Shown: piece after piece, positions 1 to 5,612 of the stretch
How the letters are laid out: every line of letters begins with the position of its first letter
Position numbering within the stretch: the stretch's first letter is position 1
DNA from: Lentisphaeria bacterium UBA1829
Lineage (GTDB): Bacteria; Verrucomicrobiota; Lentisphaeria; Victivallales; UBA1829
Reading direction: 5' to 3'
Assembly: GCA_002338895.1 (NCBI GenBank)
Contig: DDJH01000239.1
Location: 16,440-22,051 of the forward strand
Length of the DNA stretch: 5,612 nucleotides
Notes under the pieces: model-generated
Database searches by the model: none
The model's input: only the letters and a program-made list of their open reading frames with translations
What the model was told of the DNA's origin: nothing
Position numbers and translations under genes: made by a program

Positions 1-245
1 ACCGAGAGATTCTTCCGGATCTTTTCCACCGATTCCGGATCTCCGAACAGAGCGGTCCACGAGGCCAGCGCCTGCTTGGTCTCGCGTTCCAGCTCCCGAT
101 TCCGCTCAATGCGGTCGAGGCAGGTCCGCATCTCCATCTGGAGCTGCTGTTTTTTCAGCTGAAGCGTCGGCAGGAATCTCTGGAACTGTTTCAGAGAATC
201 CCGTTCCTGCTTCAAGGCTGTTTTGGTTAATTTGACTTTCGGCAT
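1..245 (-). CDS. atpD: V/A-type ATPase subunit D, N-terminal part (cut by window edge)
   Basis: Subunit D forms the long central-shaft coiled coil that turns inside the A3B3 head and couples ATP chemistry to ion movement. Only the first 81 codons are visible; the family is usually about 200 residues, so the C-terminal helix lies beyond the left edge. The N-terminus (PKVKLTK, then RFLPTLQLKKQQLQ near residues 23-36) matches the start of bacterial D subunits. It is followed by a long charged, Gln/Leu/Arg-rich helix typical of the first arm of the coiled coil. The ATG at 245-243 has a strong GGAGGG six bases upstream (252-257), which fixes the start. It lies 15 nt after the atpB stop in the same direction, so it is translated from the ATPase operon mRNA. 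D following B is the universal order in these operons. Identification comes from sequence style plus position and is firm despite truncation. Confidence 0.9.
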   Translation of the reverse strand, partial: MPKVKLTKTALKQERDSLKQFQRFLPTLQLKKQQLQMEMRTCLDRIERNRELERETKQALASWTALFGDPESVEKIRKNLS

Positions 246-260
246 GGCGCACCCTCCGGG

Positions 261-1553
261 TCATTTCGGCCAGAATTTCTCAACCAGTTCGGTTTTGATG
301 CCGGTCTCGGTTTTGTCGAAGCACTCCGCAAGAATCTTCCACCCTTCGTCCAGCGCCTCTTCCAGCGGGATGTTGACCGAAAGGTCCATCATCTGCTTTT
401 CGAAGGCGACGCCGTAGCGGAGAAGTTTCTTGTCCCAGTTGCTCATCTGGAAGCCCATCGACTGCTTTTCCAAAGTCTCCTTGTAATCGGCATAGAAACG
501 GATCATGGTGTCCATGATCGCGCGGTGGTCCTCGCGGGTCTTGCCGTTGACCTGCTGTTTCAGACGGCTCAGGGAGCCGAACGGTTCGATGCGTCCGTTC
601 TTCAGGTAGAACTGACCCTCCGTGATGTAGCCGGTGTTGTCCGGAATCGGGTGGGTGACGTCGTCGCCCGGCATCGTCGTGACCGTCAGAATCGTGATGG
701 ATCCGGCTCCGTCGAAGTCGACCGCCTTCTCATACCGCGCCGCAAGCTGCGAATAGAGATCGCCCGGATAGCCGCGGTTCGACGGAATCTGTTCCATCGT
801 GATCGCAATCTCTTTCATCGCATCGGCAAAGTTGGTCATGTCGGTCAGCAGGACGAGGACCCGCTTCTTTTCCAGCGCGTACTTCTCCGCCACCGCCAGG
901 CACATGTCCGGAACCAGCAGACATTCCACAATCGGGTCCGCCGCCGTATGAATGAACAGAACCGAACGCGAGAGCGCTCCATGCTCGTCCAGAACGTTTT
1001 TGAAGTAGAGATAATCGTCATACTTCAATCCCATTCCGCCGAGGATGATCACATCCACTTCCGCCTGCATCGCAATCCGTGCGAGCAGCTGGTTGTACGG
1101 TTCGCCTGCCACCGAGAAAATTGGCAGCTTCTGGGATTCCACCAGCGTGTTGAACAGGTCGATCATCGGAATACCGGTCCGGATCATCTTCCGCGGAATG
1201 ATGCGCTTGGCGGGATTCACGGAGGGGCCTCCGATCTCGATCATGTCCGAGGTGATCTCCGGACGCATGTCGCGCGGCTTGCCCGCACCGTTGAACACCC
1301 GGCCCAGAAGATCGGTCGAGGAGGAGACTTTCATCGGATAGCCGAGGAAGCGCACCTCGTCGCCGGTGCTGATTCCGCGCGAACCGGCAAAGACCTGAAG
1401 ATAGACTTTGTTGTCCTGAAGACGGATCACCTGCGCAAGCGAGGTCCCGCGGGCACTGGTGACCTCCGCAAGGTCGTTGTATGCAACATTGTCCGCCTCG
1501 ACCGTAATCACGTTGCCGGCAATCTGAATGATTTTGTGATAAACCTTACGCAT
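261..1553 (-). CDS. atpB: V/A-type ATPase subunit B (non-catalytic nucleotide-binding subunit)
   Basis: Three B subunits alternate with three A subunits in the cytoplasmic head and contribute the second half of each nucleotide site. The 430-residue protein has the usual three parts: an N-terminal beta barrel (about 1-75, opening [19 protein letters not shown]), a RecA-like core (about 76-350) and a C-terminal helical domain. As expected for B and unlike A, there is no Walker A motif: its place is taken by [14 protein letters not shown] (147-160). Other family signatures are [21 protein letters not shown] (257-277), split here as [10 protein letters not shown] and [11 protein letters not shown], and GSLSRL (327-332). 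R330 of the last is the likely arginine finger reaching into the A-subunit site. The ATG at 1553-1551 lies inside the last codons of atpA (8-nt overlap), with AAGGAGA at 1563-1569 located within atpA. This suggests translational coupling that helps keep A and B equimolar. The length is close to chlamydial-type B subunits and a little shorter than archaeal ones. Confidence 0.97.
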   Translation of the reverse strand: MRKVYHKIIQIAGNVITVEADNVAYNDLAEVTSARGTSLAQVIRLQDNKVYLQVFAGSRGISTGDEVRFLGYPMKVSSSTDLLGRVFNGAGKPRDMRPEITSDMIEIGGPSVNPAKRIIPRKMIRTGIPMIDLFNTLVESQKLPIFSVAGEPYNQLLARIAMQAEVDVIILGGMGLKYDDYLYFKNVLDEHGALSRSVLFIHTAADPIVECLLVPDMCLAVAEKYALEKKRVLVLLTDMTNFADAMKEIAITMEQIPSNRGYPGDLYSQLAARYEKAVDFDGAGSITILTVTTMPGDDVTHPIPDNTGYITEGQFYLKNGRIEPFGSLSRLKQQVNGKTREDHRAIMDTMIRFYADYKETLEKQSMGFQMSNWDKKLLRYGVAFEKQMMDLSVNIPLEEALDEGWKILAECFDKTETGIKTELVEKFWPK

Positions 1554-3285
1554 TGACGAGTCTCTCCTTGATTTTCGCGGCGATGGCTTCTTCGCCCTGT
1601 TTGAACTTATCGGAGTTGAACGGAGAATAGTTCCAGTCGGTGAACATCTGTCTCAGTTCAAGGAAGAATCGGCGCGCGGTGTCTTTGTCGTCGAAGCGGA
1701 ACTCGTCGTTCAGCACGCCGACCACCCGGCGGAAAACGTACTTCTGGCGTTCCGCGCTGCAGGCCGAGTCCACCTCGTCAAACGTATTCTGCTGAAGATA
1801 GACAAAATCCAGAAATTCGCTCTTCAGATAGATCACAAAGTCGTCGATATGCGTTCCTTCCTCGCCGACGACCTTCATCATCTGATTGATCTCGTTGCCG
1901 CGGCGGAGAATCTCCCGCGCCCGTTTGATCTCGCTTTCGTCCACGATGCTCTTGTAGTGGCTCCAGCTGTCCAGCGGGTGGATCGCCGGGTACCGGCGCG
2001 CCGACGAGCGTTCCCGCGAAAGTCCGAGAAATGCGCCCACCACTTTCAGCGTCGCCTGAGTCACCGGCTCTTCAAAGTTGCCGCCTGCGGGACTCACCGC
2101 TCCGCCGATCGTCACCGATCCTCTGCTTCCGTCGTTGAGAACCACCAGCCCGGCCCGTTCATAGAAGCTGGCAATCAGCGATTCCAGGTACGCCGGGAAC
2201 GCCTCTTCGCCCGGGATCTCCTCCAGTCGGCCGGACATCTCGCGCAGAGCCTGCGCCCACCGCGACGTCGAATCCGCCAGAAGCAGCACGTTCAGCCCCA
2301 TCTGCCGGTAATACTCCGCCAGCGTCACCGCCGTGTAGACCGACGCTTCACGGGCCGCAACCGGCATCGAACTCGTGTTGCAGATGATGATGGAGCGGTC
2401 GATCAGCGGTTTGCCCGTCCGGGGGTCTTCCAGATGCGGGAATTCCCGGAGGATTTCCACCACTTCGCCCGCGCGCTCTCCGCACGCCGCGATAATGACC
2501 ACGTCCGCTTCCGCGTTCCGGCTGATGGAGTGCTGAAGAACGGTCTTTCCCGCTCCGAAGGGTCCGGGGGTGCAGAAGGTGCCTCCCTTCGCCACGGGGA
2601 AGAAGGTGTCGATCGTCCGCATCTGCGTGATCATCGGCTCGGTCGGCATGAGTTTCTCCCGGTAGCAGGAGATCGGAATTTTCACCGGCCATTCCTGGAC
2701 CATTGTGACGATCCGTTCCTCGCCTTTGGCGTTCCGCACTTTTGCCATCGTGTCCGTGAGCTTGTAGGTGCCCGCCGGTGCGATCTCCGTGATCTCCCAG
2801 ACTCCCTTGAAGGAGAACGGAAGCATGATGCTGTGCTGGAAGATTCCTTCCGGAACCCAGCCGATCTTGTCGGAGGCGGAAAGTTTGTCGCCGACTTTGG
2901 CGGTCGGAGTGAACTGCCAGGTGGAGTTGTAATCCAGCGGATCCATGTAGAGCCCGCGTTTCAGGAAGAAGCCGGCTTTTTCGGCGAGTTTTTCCAGCGG
3001 GTTCTGGAGTCCGTCGTAGACCTGTGTGAGCAGGCCGGGACCCAGTTTCACGCTCAGAAGGGCATTGGTGAATTCGACGCTGTCTCCCACTTTGAGTCCG
3101 GCGGAGCTTTCGAAGATCTGGAGGTCGGCGCGGGAGCCGCGCACCCGGATGACTTCGCATTTGAGTCTGCTGTCGCCGACAAGCACGTAGGCGACTTCGT
3201 TCTGTGTGACGCTGGTGTCGAACTCAACGGTCAGAAGGTTGCCGTTGACGCCGACAATCCGGCCCATTTTCTTGTTTTCGAGCAT
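1546..3285 (-). CDS. atpA: V/A-type ATPase subunit A (catalytic subunit)
   Basis: Catalytic subunit of the rotary ATPase: it binds and hydrolyses (or makes) ATP in the cytoplasmic A3B3 head. The 579 residues match the family length. The N-terminal beta barrel covers about 1-75. The extra 'bulge' region that distinguishes A from F-type beta subunits covers about 100-200, including a [13 protein letters not shown] stretch. The Walker A P-loop is GPFGAGKT (241-248). GERAGE (269-274) carries the catalytic Glu at 270. Walker B ends [10 protein letters not shown], with Asp338. [19 protein letters not shown] (349-367) is also characteristic, followed by a helical C-terminal domain. All key catalytic residues are present. 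The start at 3285 is preferred over Met7 because only it has a ribosome binding site (AAGGGAG, 3296-3302). It follows the DUF2764 gene by 43 nt and overlaps atpB by 8 nt (ATGCGTAA). No inteins, frameshifts or unusual insertions were seen. Confidence 0.98.
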   Translation of the reverse strand: MLENKKMGRIVGVNGNLLTVEFDTSVTQNEVAYVLVGDSRLKCEVIRVRGSRADLQIFESSAGLKVGDSVEFTNALLSVKLGPGLLTQVYDGLQNPLEKLAEKAGFFLKRGLYMDPLDYNSTWQFTPTAKVGDKLSASDKIGWVPEGIFQHSIMLPFSFKGVWEITEIAPAGTYKLTDTMAKVRNAKGEERIVTMVQEWPVKIPISCYREKLMPTEPMITQMRTIDTFFPVAKGGTFCTPGPFGAGKTVLQHSISRNAEADVVIIAACGERAGEVVEILREFPHLEDPRTGKPLIDRSIIICNTSSMPVAAREASVYTAVTLAEYYRQMGLNVLLLADSTSRWAQALREMSGRLEEIPGEEAFPAYLESLIASFYERAGLVVLNDGSRGSVTIGGAVSPAGGNFEEPVTQATLKVVGAFLGLSRERSSARRYPAIHPLDSWSHYKSIVDESEIKRAREILRRGNEINQMMKVVGEEGTHIDDFVIYLKSEFLDFVYLQQNTFDEVDSACSAERQKYVFRRVVGVLNDEFRFDDKDTARRFFLELRQMFTDWNYSPFNSDKFKQGEEAIAAKIKERLVNA

Positions 3286-3295
3286 AAAATATTAT

Positions 3296-3304
3296 CTCCC
3301 TTTT
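3296..3304 (-). promoter_or_regulatory. Ribosome binding site of atpA
   Basis: AAAAGGGAG on the minus strand lies 10 nt before the ATG at 3285-3283. The spacing is slightly long but usable. The alternative Met7 codon is preceded only by A-rich coding sequence without a Shine-Dalgarno match, so this site decides the start. Confidence 0.6.
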
Positions 3305-3322
3305 CTAAGTTGCGATACCGGA

Positions 3323-3339
3323 AAGCCGTCAGACGGCTT
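3323..3339 (-). promoter_or_regulatory. Inverted repeat spanning the stop of the DUF2764 gene
   Basis: The minus strand reads AAGCCGTC-T-GACGGCTT, a perfect 8-bp inverted repeat about one central base. In RNA it would fold as a 7-bp, GC-rich stem with a 3-nt loop. The loop region carries the beginning of the TGA stop codon of the upstream gene. The sequence after it is TTCCGGTATCG, not a T-run, so it is not a convincing intrinsic terminator. It may be an intra-operon RNA processing or stability element at the boundary before the abundant A and B subunits, but this role is inferred only. Confidence 0.45.
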
Positions 3340-3868
3340 CTTTGCGGACCTCCTCCGCGGCGAGATCAAGATTCTTCTGCGACTGTCCCGCATCTCTCGC
3401 CTTCCATTTCAGCAGCAGTTCCAGCTTCAGCTTGTATGCACAGAGGACGTTGAAGTTGAAGCGGTTGCCGAATTCCAGCTCTTCGATTTTCTGCCAGCGG
3501 GCGAAATCCAGCATCTTCTCCCGCTCCAGCGGATTGCCTGCGGCAAAGGCCTCGCGCACGGACCGGTCCGCATCGGTCTCATAGGCTCCGTCCGCATGAA
3601 GATAGGGCGCCGCGTCGAGGTTCAGACGCGCCGCGCGGAGTTTGGCAATGGAGTTGCGGAACGCGGTCTCCCATGCCAGATAGTCCGCCGCAAAACTTTT
3701 CTTCGGAAAATCCGCCGCATCCGCCGAAAGACTCAGTTTCCGGAACTGTTCCGACCGGGTCGAATTCAGGTAAAGATCCGTCGAATCCGTCAGTTCTTCC
3801 AGTGTGATATGCGGCGCTTCGTCCCATTTCAGCTGGGGCAGGGAAGCGATCAGGGCATACAGGACCAT
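3329..3868 (-). CDS. DUF2764-family protein of the V-type ATPase operon
   Basis: A 179-residue cytoplasmic protein with no signal peptide or membrane segment. I recognise it as DUF2764 from the N-terminus (YALIASLPQLKWDE), the central NSIAKLRAARLNLD, the NPLEREKMLDFARW segment (111-124) and the C-terminal YKLKLELLLKWKA. Members of this family occur almost only between subunits E and A of chlamydial and bacteroidete-type V-ATPase operons. No biochemical function is firmly established that I know of. It is mostly alpha-helical by composition and sits where archaeal operons carry subunits C and F. A plausible inference is that it is part of the ATPase, perhaps standing in for the C (d-like) socket subunit; an assembly factor is the alternative. 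The ATG at 3868 has GGAGAGGAA just upstream (3871-3879) and follows the atpE stop by 21 nt. An inverted repeat covers its stop codon. Confidence 0.85.
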   Translation of the reverse strand: MVLYALIASLPQLKWDEAPHITLEELTDSTDLYLNSTRSEQFRKLSLSADAADFPKKSFAADYLAWETAFRNSIAKLRAARLNLDAAPYLHADGAYETDADRSVREAFAAGNPLEREKMLDFARWQKIEELEFGNRFNFNVLCAYKLKLELLLKWKARDAGQSQKNLDLAAEEVRKEAV

Positions 3869-3889
3869 GGTTCCTCTCCGATCCCGGCG

Positions 3890-4498
3890 TCAGCCCTTGA
3901 GCGCCGCTGCAAGTTTCGGGCCGACGTAAGCGCAGATCACATCGCAGAGCGCTTCATCGGTGAAGTCCAGAAACACATCGGAATCCTTGAAGCCGATCTG
4001 CAGGCCCGAGGCCGCATCCGCATTGATCCGGATCACCGGATTGGCTTTCAGATCCGCCAGAAGCGAACCCTTCAGCAGCGCCGCCATCTGTTCCGCCTCG
4101 CTCTGGGGCAGAAGAAGTTCCACGGTCGCATCGCCGGCCGGGTTCTTTTCGCGGTAGGCCTTCACCATTTCCAGAATGATTTTCCCCATCACATCGGGGG
4201 TCATGGCTTTGCCGATGCTTTCCGTGACAAGAGATTTCAGACGGGCCTCAATATCGGCGCGCAGAGCAATGAGAACGTCGCGGGCCGCCTGCCGGATGGC
4301 CGCATTGCCTTTGCTGACGCTGATTTCCGCTTCCTCATTGGCCTTCTTCACAATTGATGCGGCTTCTTCTTTGGCTTTTTCGATGATCTTTGCGGCTTCC
4401 GCTTTCGCGTTCCCGATGATTTCCGCTTTTTCAGCTTCCGCCTTTTCGATGCCTTCCGTCTGAATGCGGTTTAAAAGTCCCTGCAGTTCTTCCGCCAT
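3890..4498 (-). CDS. atpE: V/A-type ATPase subunit E (peripheral stalk)
   Basis: Subunit E is the main part of the peripheral stalk (stator) that holds the A3B3 head against rotation. Of 202 residues, about 1-75 form an Ala/Glu/Lys-rich helix without proline. Residues 27-59 are three successive 11-residue units, each beginning with II or IV (I27-I28, I38-I39, I49-V50) and repeating the pattern of Ala, Lys and Glu. Such hendecads favour the right-handed coiled coil known for E-G stalks. The C-terminal globular domain (about 100-202) has the alternating strands and helices of the E family, including VELLLPQSE and VFLDFTDEALCDVI. The length is usual. It is the first gene of the operon: the ATG at 4498 has a strong AAGGAGA at 4504-4510 with a 5-nt spacer, and a promoter candidate lies about 50 nt upstream. 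The partner stalk subunit (G/H) was not found between E and A and may be elsewhere or absent. Confidence 0.92.
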   Translation of the reverse strand: MAEELQGLLNRIQTEGIEKAEAEKAEIIGNAKAEAAKIIEKAKEEAASIVKKANEEAEISVSKGNAAIRQAARDVLIALRADIEARLKSLVTESIGKAMTPDVMGKIILEMVKAYREKNPAGDATVELLLPQSEAEQMAALLKGSLLADLKANPVIRINADAASGLQIGFKDSDVFLDFTDEALCDVICAYVGPKLAAALKG

Positions 4499-4548
4499 AC
4501 TGTTCTCCTTTCTCTGATTTCGATTTCCCTCTTTTTTCCATTCCGGTT

Positions 4549-4577
4549 AATATACTCTGGCATTTCTGAAATTACAA
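4549..4577 (-). promoter_or_regulatory. Predicted sigma70-type promoter of the V-type ATPase operon
   Basis: On the minus strand TTGTAA (4577-4572, 4 of 6 to TTGACA) is followed by a 17-nt spacer and TATATT (4554-4549, 5 of 6 to TATAAT). Just upstream is a T-run and an AT-rich stretch (to about 4614) resembling an UP element. Transcription would begin near 4542, giving a leader of about 45 nt that contains the atpE ribosome binding site. The position between divergent genes and the optimal spacing support it; no experimental support can be seen. Confidence 0.5.
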
Positions 4578-4679
4578 GAAAAAAAACAACAATGTTAATG
4601 AAATTTAATTATTCGGCAAAACGAGTGTTGTTTCTGTGTAGGAAAAGGGGGATTGCTGTCGAGGAAACGGCATTGTGAA

Positions 4680-4772
4680 TCCGGATATGTTTATTTTTCA
4701 CAGCGGATGCGGGTGGTTTTTTCTGTTCCGGAGGCCTTCCGGAGTCCGGGAGGAAGAGAGGTTTCGTCCGGA
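4680..4772. repeat. Cluster of TCCGGA palindromes upstream of the GMP synthase gene
   Basis: TCCGGA occurs at 4680-4685, 4727-4732, 4738-4743 and 4767-4772, with a one-base variant TCCGGG at 4745-4750. The two middle copies are part of an 8-bp direct repeat TTCCGGAG with starts 11 bp apart. This could be a regulator binding array, but the same hexamer is also frequent inside coding sequence in this window (for example twice in the first 40 bases), so much of it may be compositional. Confidence 0.3.
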
Positions 4773-4789
4773 GAAACGATGTGGAAAAT

Positions 4790-4809
4790 GGAAAAAATCG
4801 GAAAAAATC
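4790..4809. repeat. Tandem 10-bp A-tract repeat upstream of the guaA promoter
   Basis: GGAAAAAATC is repeated exactly twice (4790-4799 and 4800-4809), preceded by a shorter imperfect copy GGAAAAT (4783-4789). The A-tracts (4785-4788, 4792-4797, 4802-4807) are spaced by 8 to 10 bp, close to one helical turn, which usually bends DNA. They end 13 bp before the -35 box, so they could act as an UP-like element or bend at the promoter. Confidence 0.6.
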
Positions 4810-4820
4810 CGCTCCGCTAT

Positions 4821-4849
4821 TTGACGAAGGCGCGATAACCGTGTATTAT
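4821..4849 (+). promoter_or_regulatory. Predicted sigma70-type promoter of the GMP synthase gene
   Basis: TTGACG (4821-4826, 5 of 6 to consensus) and TATTAT (4844-4849, 5 of 6) are separated by the optimal 17 nt. Transcription would start near 4856, leaving a leader of about 28 nt with the AGGAGA ribosome binding site. Phased A-tracts lie immediately upstream. This is the best promoter match in the window. Confidence 0.7.
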
Positions 4850-4873
4850 GCTCCCAAATAAGTTTTCACAGCC

Positions 4874-4879
4874 AGGAGA
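4874..4879 (+). promoter_or_regulatory. Ribosome binding site of the GMP synthase gene
   Basis: AGGAGA lies 5 nt before the ATG at 4885. Another ATG at 4880-4882 lies too close to the Shine-Dalgarno and opens only a two-codon frame (ATG GAA TGA) whose stop overlaps the real start. The site therefore decides for 4885. Confidence 0.75.
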
Positions 4880-4884
4880 ATGGA

Positions 4885-5612
4885 ATGAAACAAACACCAG
4901 AAACTGTCGTGCTTCTGAATTTCGTCTGTGACGGGATCCAGAAAATCGCACGCGCCATCCGGGACCGTCATATCTATACGATGGTCATGCCGTACACGGT
5001 GAGCACGGAACGTCTGATGCAGGAGAAGCCGGTGGGGCTGATTTTCTGTTCCGACGCCGGGGTCCCGTCCCATGAAGAGGAGGAAAAACGTTTTCTGGCT
5101 CTCGGCCTTCCCGTTTTTCGTCTGACCGTTGAAAAGAACGGCGACCCCGCCGCGCTGGTGGAGAAAGCCGTGGAGTTCTGCACAAAGACCTGCGGATGCA
5201 CCGGCTCCTGGACAATGGAGAATTTCATCGAGGAGGCGGTTCGCGACATCCGGGAACAGGTCGGCGATAAAAAAGTGATTCTCGGCCTTTCCGGCGGCGT
5301 GGATTCCTCGGTGGTGGCCGCCCTGATCCACAAGGCGGTCGGAAAACAGCTGACCTGCGTGTTCGTCAATCACGGACTGTTGCGGAAGAACGAGCCGGAG
5401 ATGGTGCAGGAGGTCTTTGCGCGGAATTTCGACATGAATCTCTGCTACATTGATGCGTCCGACCGTTTTCTGGACAAACTTGAGGGAGTCTCGGATCCGG
5501 AGCAGAAGAGAAAAATCATCGGCAAAGAGTTCATTGACGTCTTTGCGGAGGCCGCGGCGAAGATCGACGCGCCGTTCCTCGGACAGGGAACCATTTATCC
5601 CGATATTCTGGA
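4885..5612 (+). CDS. guaA: GMP synthase homologue with contracted, catalytically dead glutaminase domain (3' end beyond window)
   Basis: GMP synthase converts XMP to GMP: its ATP-pyrophosphatase domain adenylates XMP, and ammonia made by an N-terminal class I glutamine amidotransferase domain replaces the AMP. The 242 visible codons show a good ATP-pyrophosphatase part: the linker [17 protein letters not shown] (103-119), the PP-loop SGGVDSS (136-142), [11 protein letters not shown] (160-170), [13 protein letters not shown] (204-216) and [10 protein letters not shown] (233-242). In full-length enzymes the PP-loop sits near residue 225-240; here it is at 136, so about 100 residues are missing in frame. 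The first 80 residues still align without gaps to the amidotransferase start (LNF...[11 protein letters not shown]). However, the DFGSQY-type motif reads NFVCDG, the SGGP-type motif reads CSDA, and the nucleophile Cys position falls on Thr81. The His-x-Glu region is absent. I infer an ammonia-dependent enzyme or one with a separate glutaminase. A paralogue beside a normal GuaA is possible. The gene is transcribed divergently from its own promoter; the XMP-binding dimerisation domain lies off the right edge. Confidence 0.88.
   Translation, partial: MKQTPETVVLLNFVCDGIQKIARAIRDRHIYTMVMPYTVSTERLMQEKPVGLIFCSDAGVPSHEEEEKRFLALGLPVFRLTVEKNGDPAALVEKAVEFCTKTCGCTGSWTMENFIEEAVRDIREQVGDKKVILGLSGGVDSSVVAALIHKAVGKQLTCVFVNHGLLRKNEPEMVQEVFARNFDMNLCYIDASDRFLDKLEGVSDPEQKRKIIGKEFIDVFAEAAAKIDAPFLGQGTIYPDIL

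Larger units (their letters stand above)
4499..4884. other. Divergent intergenic region between atpE and the GMP synthase gene
   Basis: This 386-nt stretch has no convincing gene. The atpE side (about 4540-4620) is markedly AT-rich and includes a run of eight A (4579-4586). The middle (4680-4777) is GC-richer and carries a cluster of TCCGGA hexamers and a weak GTTTC/GAAAC inverted repeat (4761-4777). The guaA side carries a tandem A-tract repeat and a strong promoter-like sequence. I saw no tRNA, no recognisable riboswitch (the inferred guaA leader is under 30 nt, too short for a purine aptamer) and no intrinsic terminator. The 61-codon TTG-initiated reading frame at 4653-4838 is judged non-coding because it overlaps the guaA -35 region and its product looks like no known family. 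Confidence 0.8.

Noticed and set aside
147..245. Possibility that the leftmost minus-strand frame is a F-type gamma or unrelated coiled coil
   Set aside because: The KLTK...RFLPTLQLKK N-terminus and its place right after subunit B fit V/A-type subunit D specifically.
3286..3328. Internal promoter for atpA (TAATAT-like sequence at about 3288-3294 on minus)
   Set aside because: No -35-like hexamer lies at a suitable distance, and the start would leave no leader for the atpA ribosome binding site.
1849..3453. 534-codon plus-strand reading frame opposite atpA (and similar long frames 525-1556 and 3206-4357)
   Set aside because: These lie antisense to confidently identified ATPase genes, are rich in Arg/His as typical of reverse-frame shadows of GC-rich codons, and match no family I recognise.
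4653..4838. 61-codon TTG-initiated frame in the divergent spacer, with a purine-rich sequence just upstream
   Set aside because: It overlaps the repeat and the -35 box of the guaA promoter, has a non-ATG start, and its low-complexity product shows no recognisable domain.
4850..4884. Purine riboswitch or other leader element for guaA
   Set aside because: The predicted leader is under 30 nt, and no aptamer-like stems or conserved purine-riboswitch core were seen upstream.
4880..4888. Two-codon frame ATG GAA TGA overlapping the guaA start as a possible regulatory mini-ORF
   Set aside because: Its ATG is only about 1 nt from the Shine-Dalgarno core, too close for efficient initiation; it most likely arises by chance.
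4846..5373. Minus-strand reading frames of 175, 131 and 76 codons opposite the GMP synthase gene
   Set aside because: They mirror the well-supported guaA frame, have no family resemblance, and the longest runs through the guaA ribosome binding site and into its promoter.

Overview
The window holds the front part of a leftward (minus-strand) operon for a bacterial V/A-type (rotary, vacuolar-like) ATPase. A divergent, rightward guaA-type GMP synthase gene is cut by the right edge. The ATPase genes run, in transcription order, E (4498-3890), a DUF2764-family protein (3868-3329), catalytic subunit A (3285-1546), nucleotide-binding subunit B (1553-261) and the start of central-stalk subunit D (245 to beyond position 1). 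All gaps are short (43 nt or less) and A and B overlap by 8 nt, so this reads as one transcription unit. The membrane subunits I and K are expected beyond the left edge. Whether the machine pumps or makes ATP, and whether it uses H+ or Na+, cannot be read from this window.

The order E-DUF2764-A-B-D, without recognisable C and F genes between E and A, is the compact layout known from Chlamydiae, Bacteroidetes and some spirochaetes and other PVC-group bacteria. It differs from the E-C-F-A-B-D order of archaea, Thermus and enterococci. With GC-rich codon use and ordinary AGGAG-type ribosome binding sites, a PVC-group bacterium (for example Lentisphaerota) is my best guess. This is an inference from layout and protein style, not a firm assignment.

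The 386-nt divergent spacer (4499-4884) carries one plausible sigma70-type promoter for each direction. The one for atpE is TTGTAA-17-TATATT on minus, in an AT-rich stretch. The one for guaA is TTGACG-17-TATTAT on plus, preceded by a tandem 10-bp repeat with A-tracts in near-helical phase.

The most unusual item is the GMP synthase homologue. Its ATP-pyrophosphatase domain looks intact as far as it is visible. Its N-terminal glutamine amidotransferase domain is about 100 residues too short. The catalytic Cys motif and the His/Glu motif are absent, and the remaining stretch has lost its glycine-rich motifs while still aligning with the family. This looks like an evolved, glutaminase-dead GMP synthase that would need free ammonia or a separate glutaminase partner.
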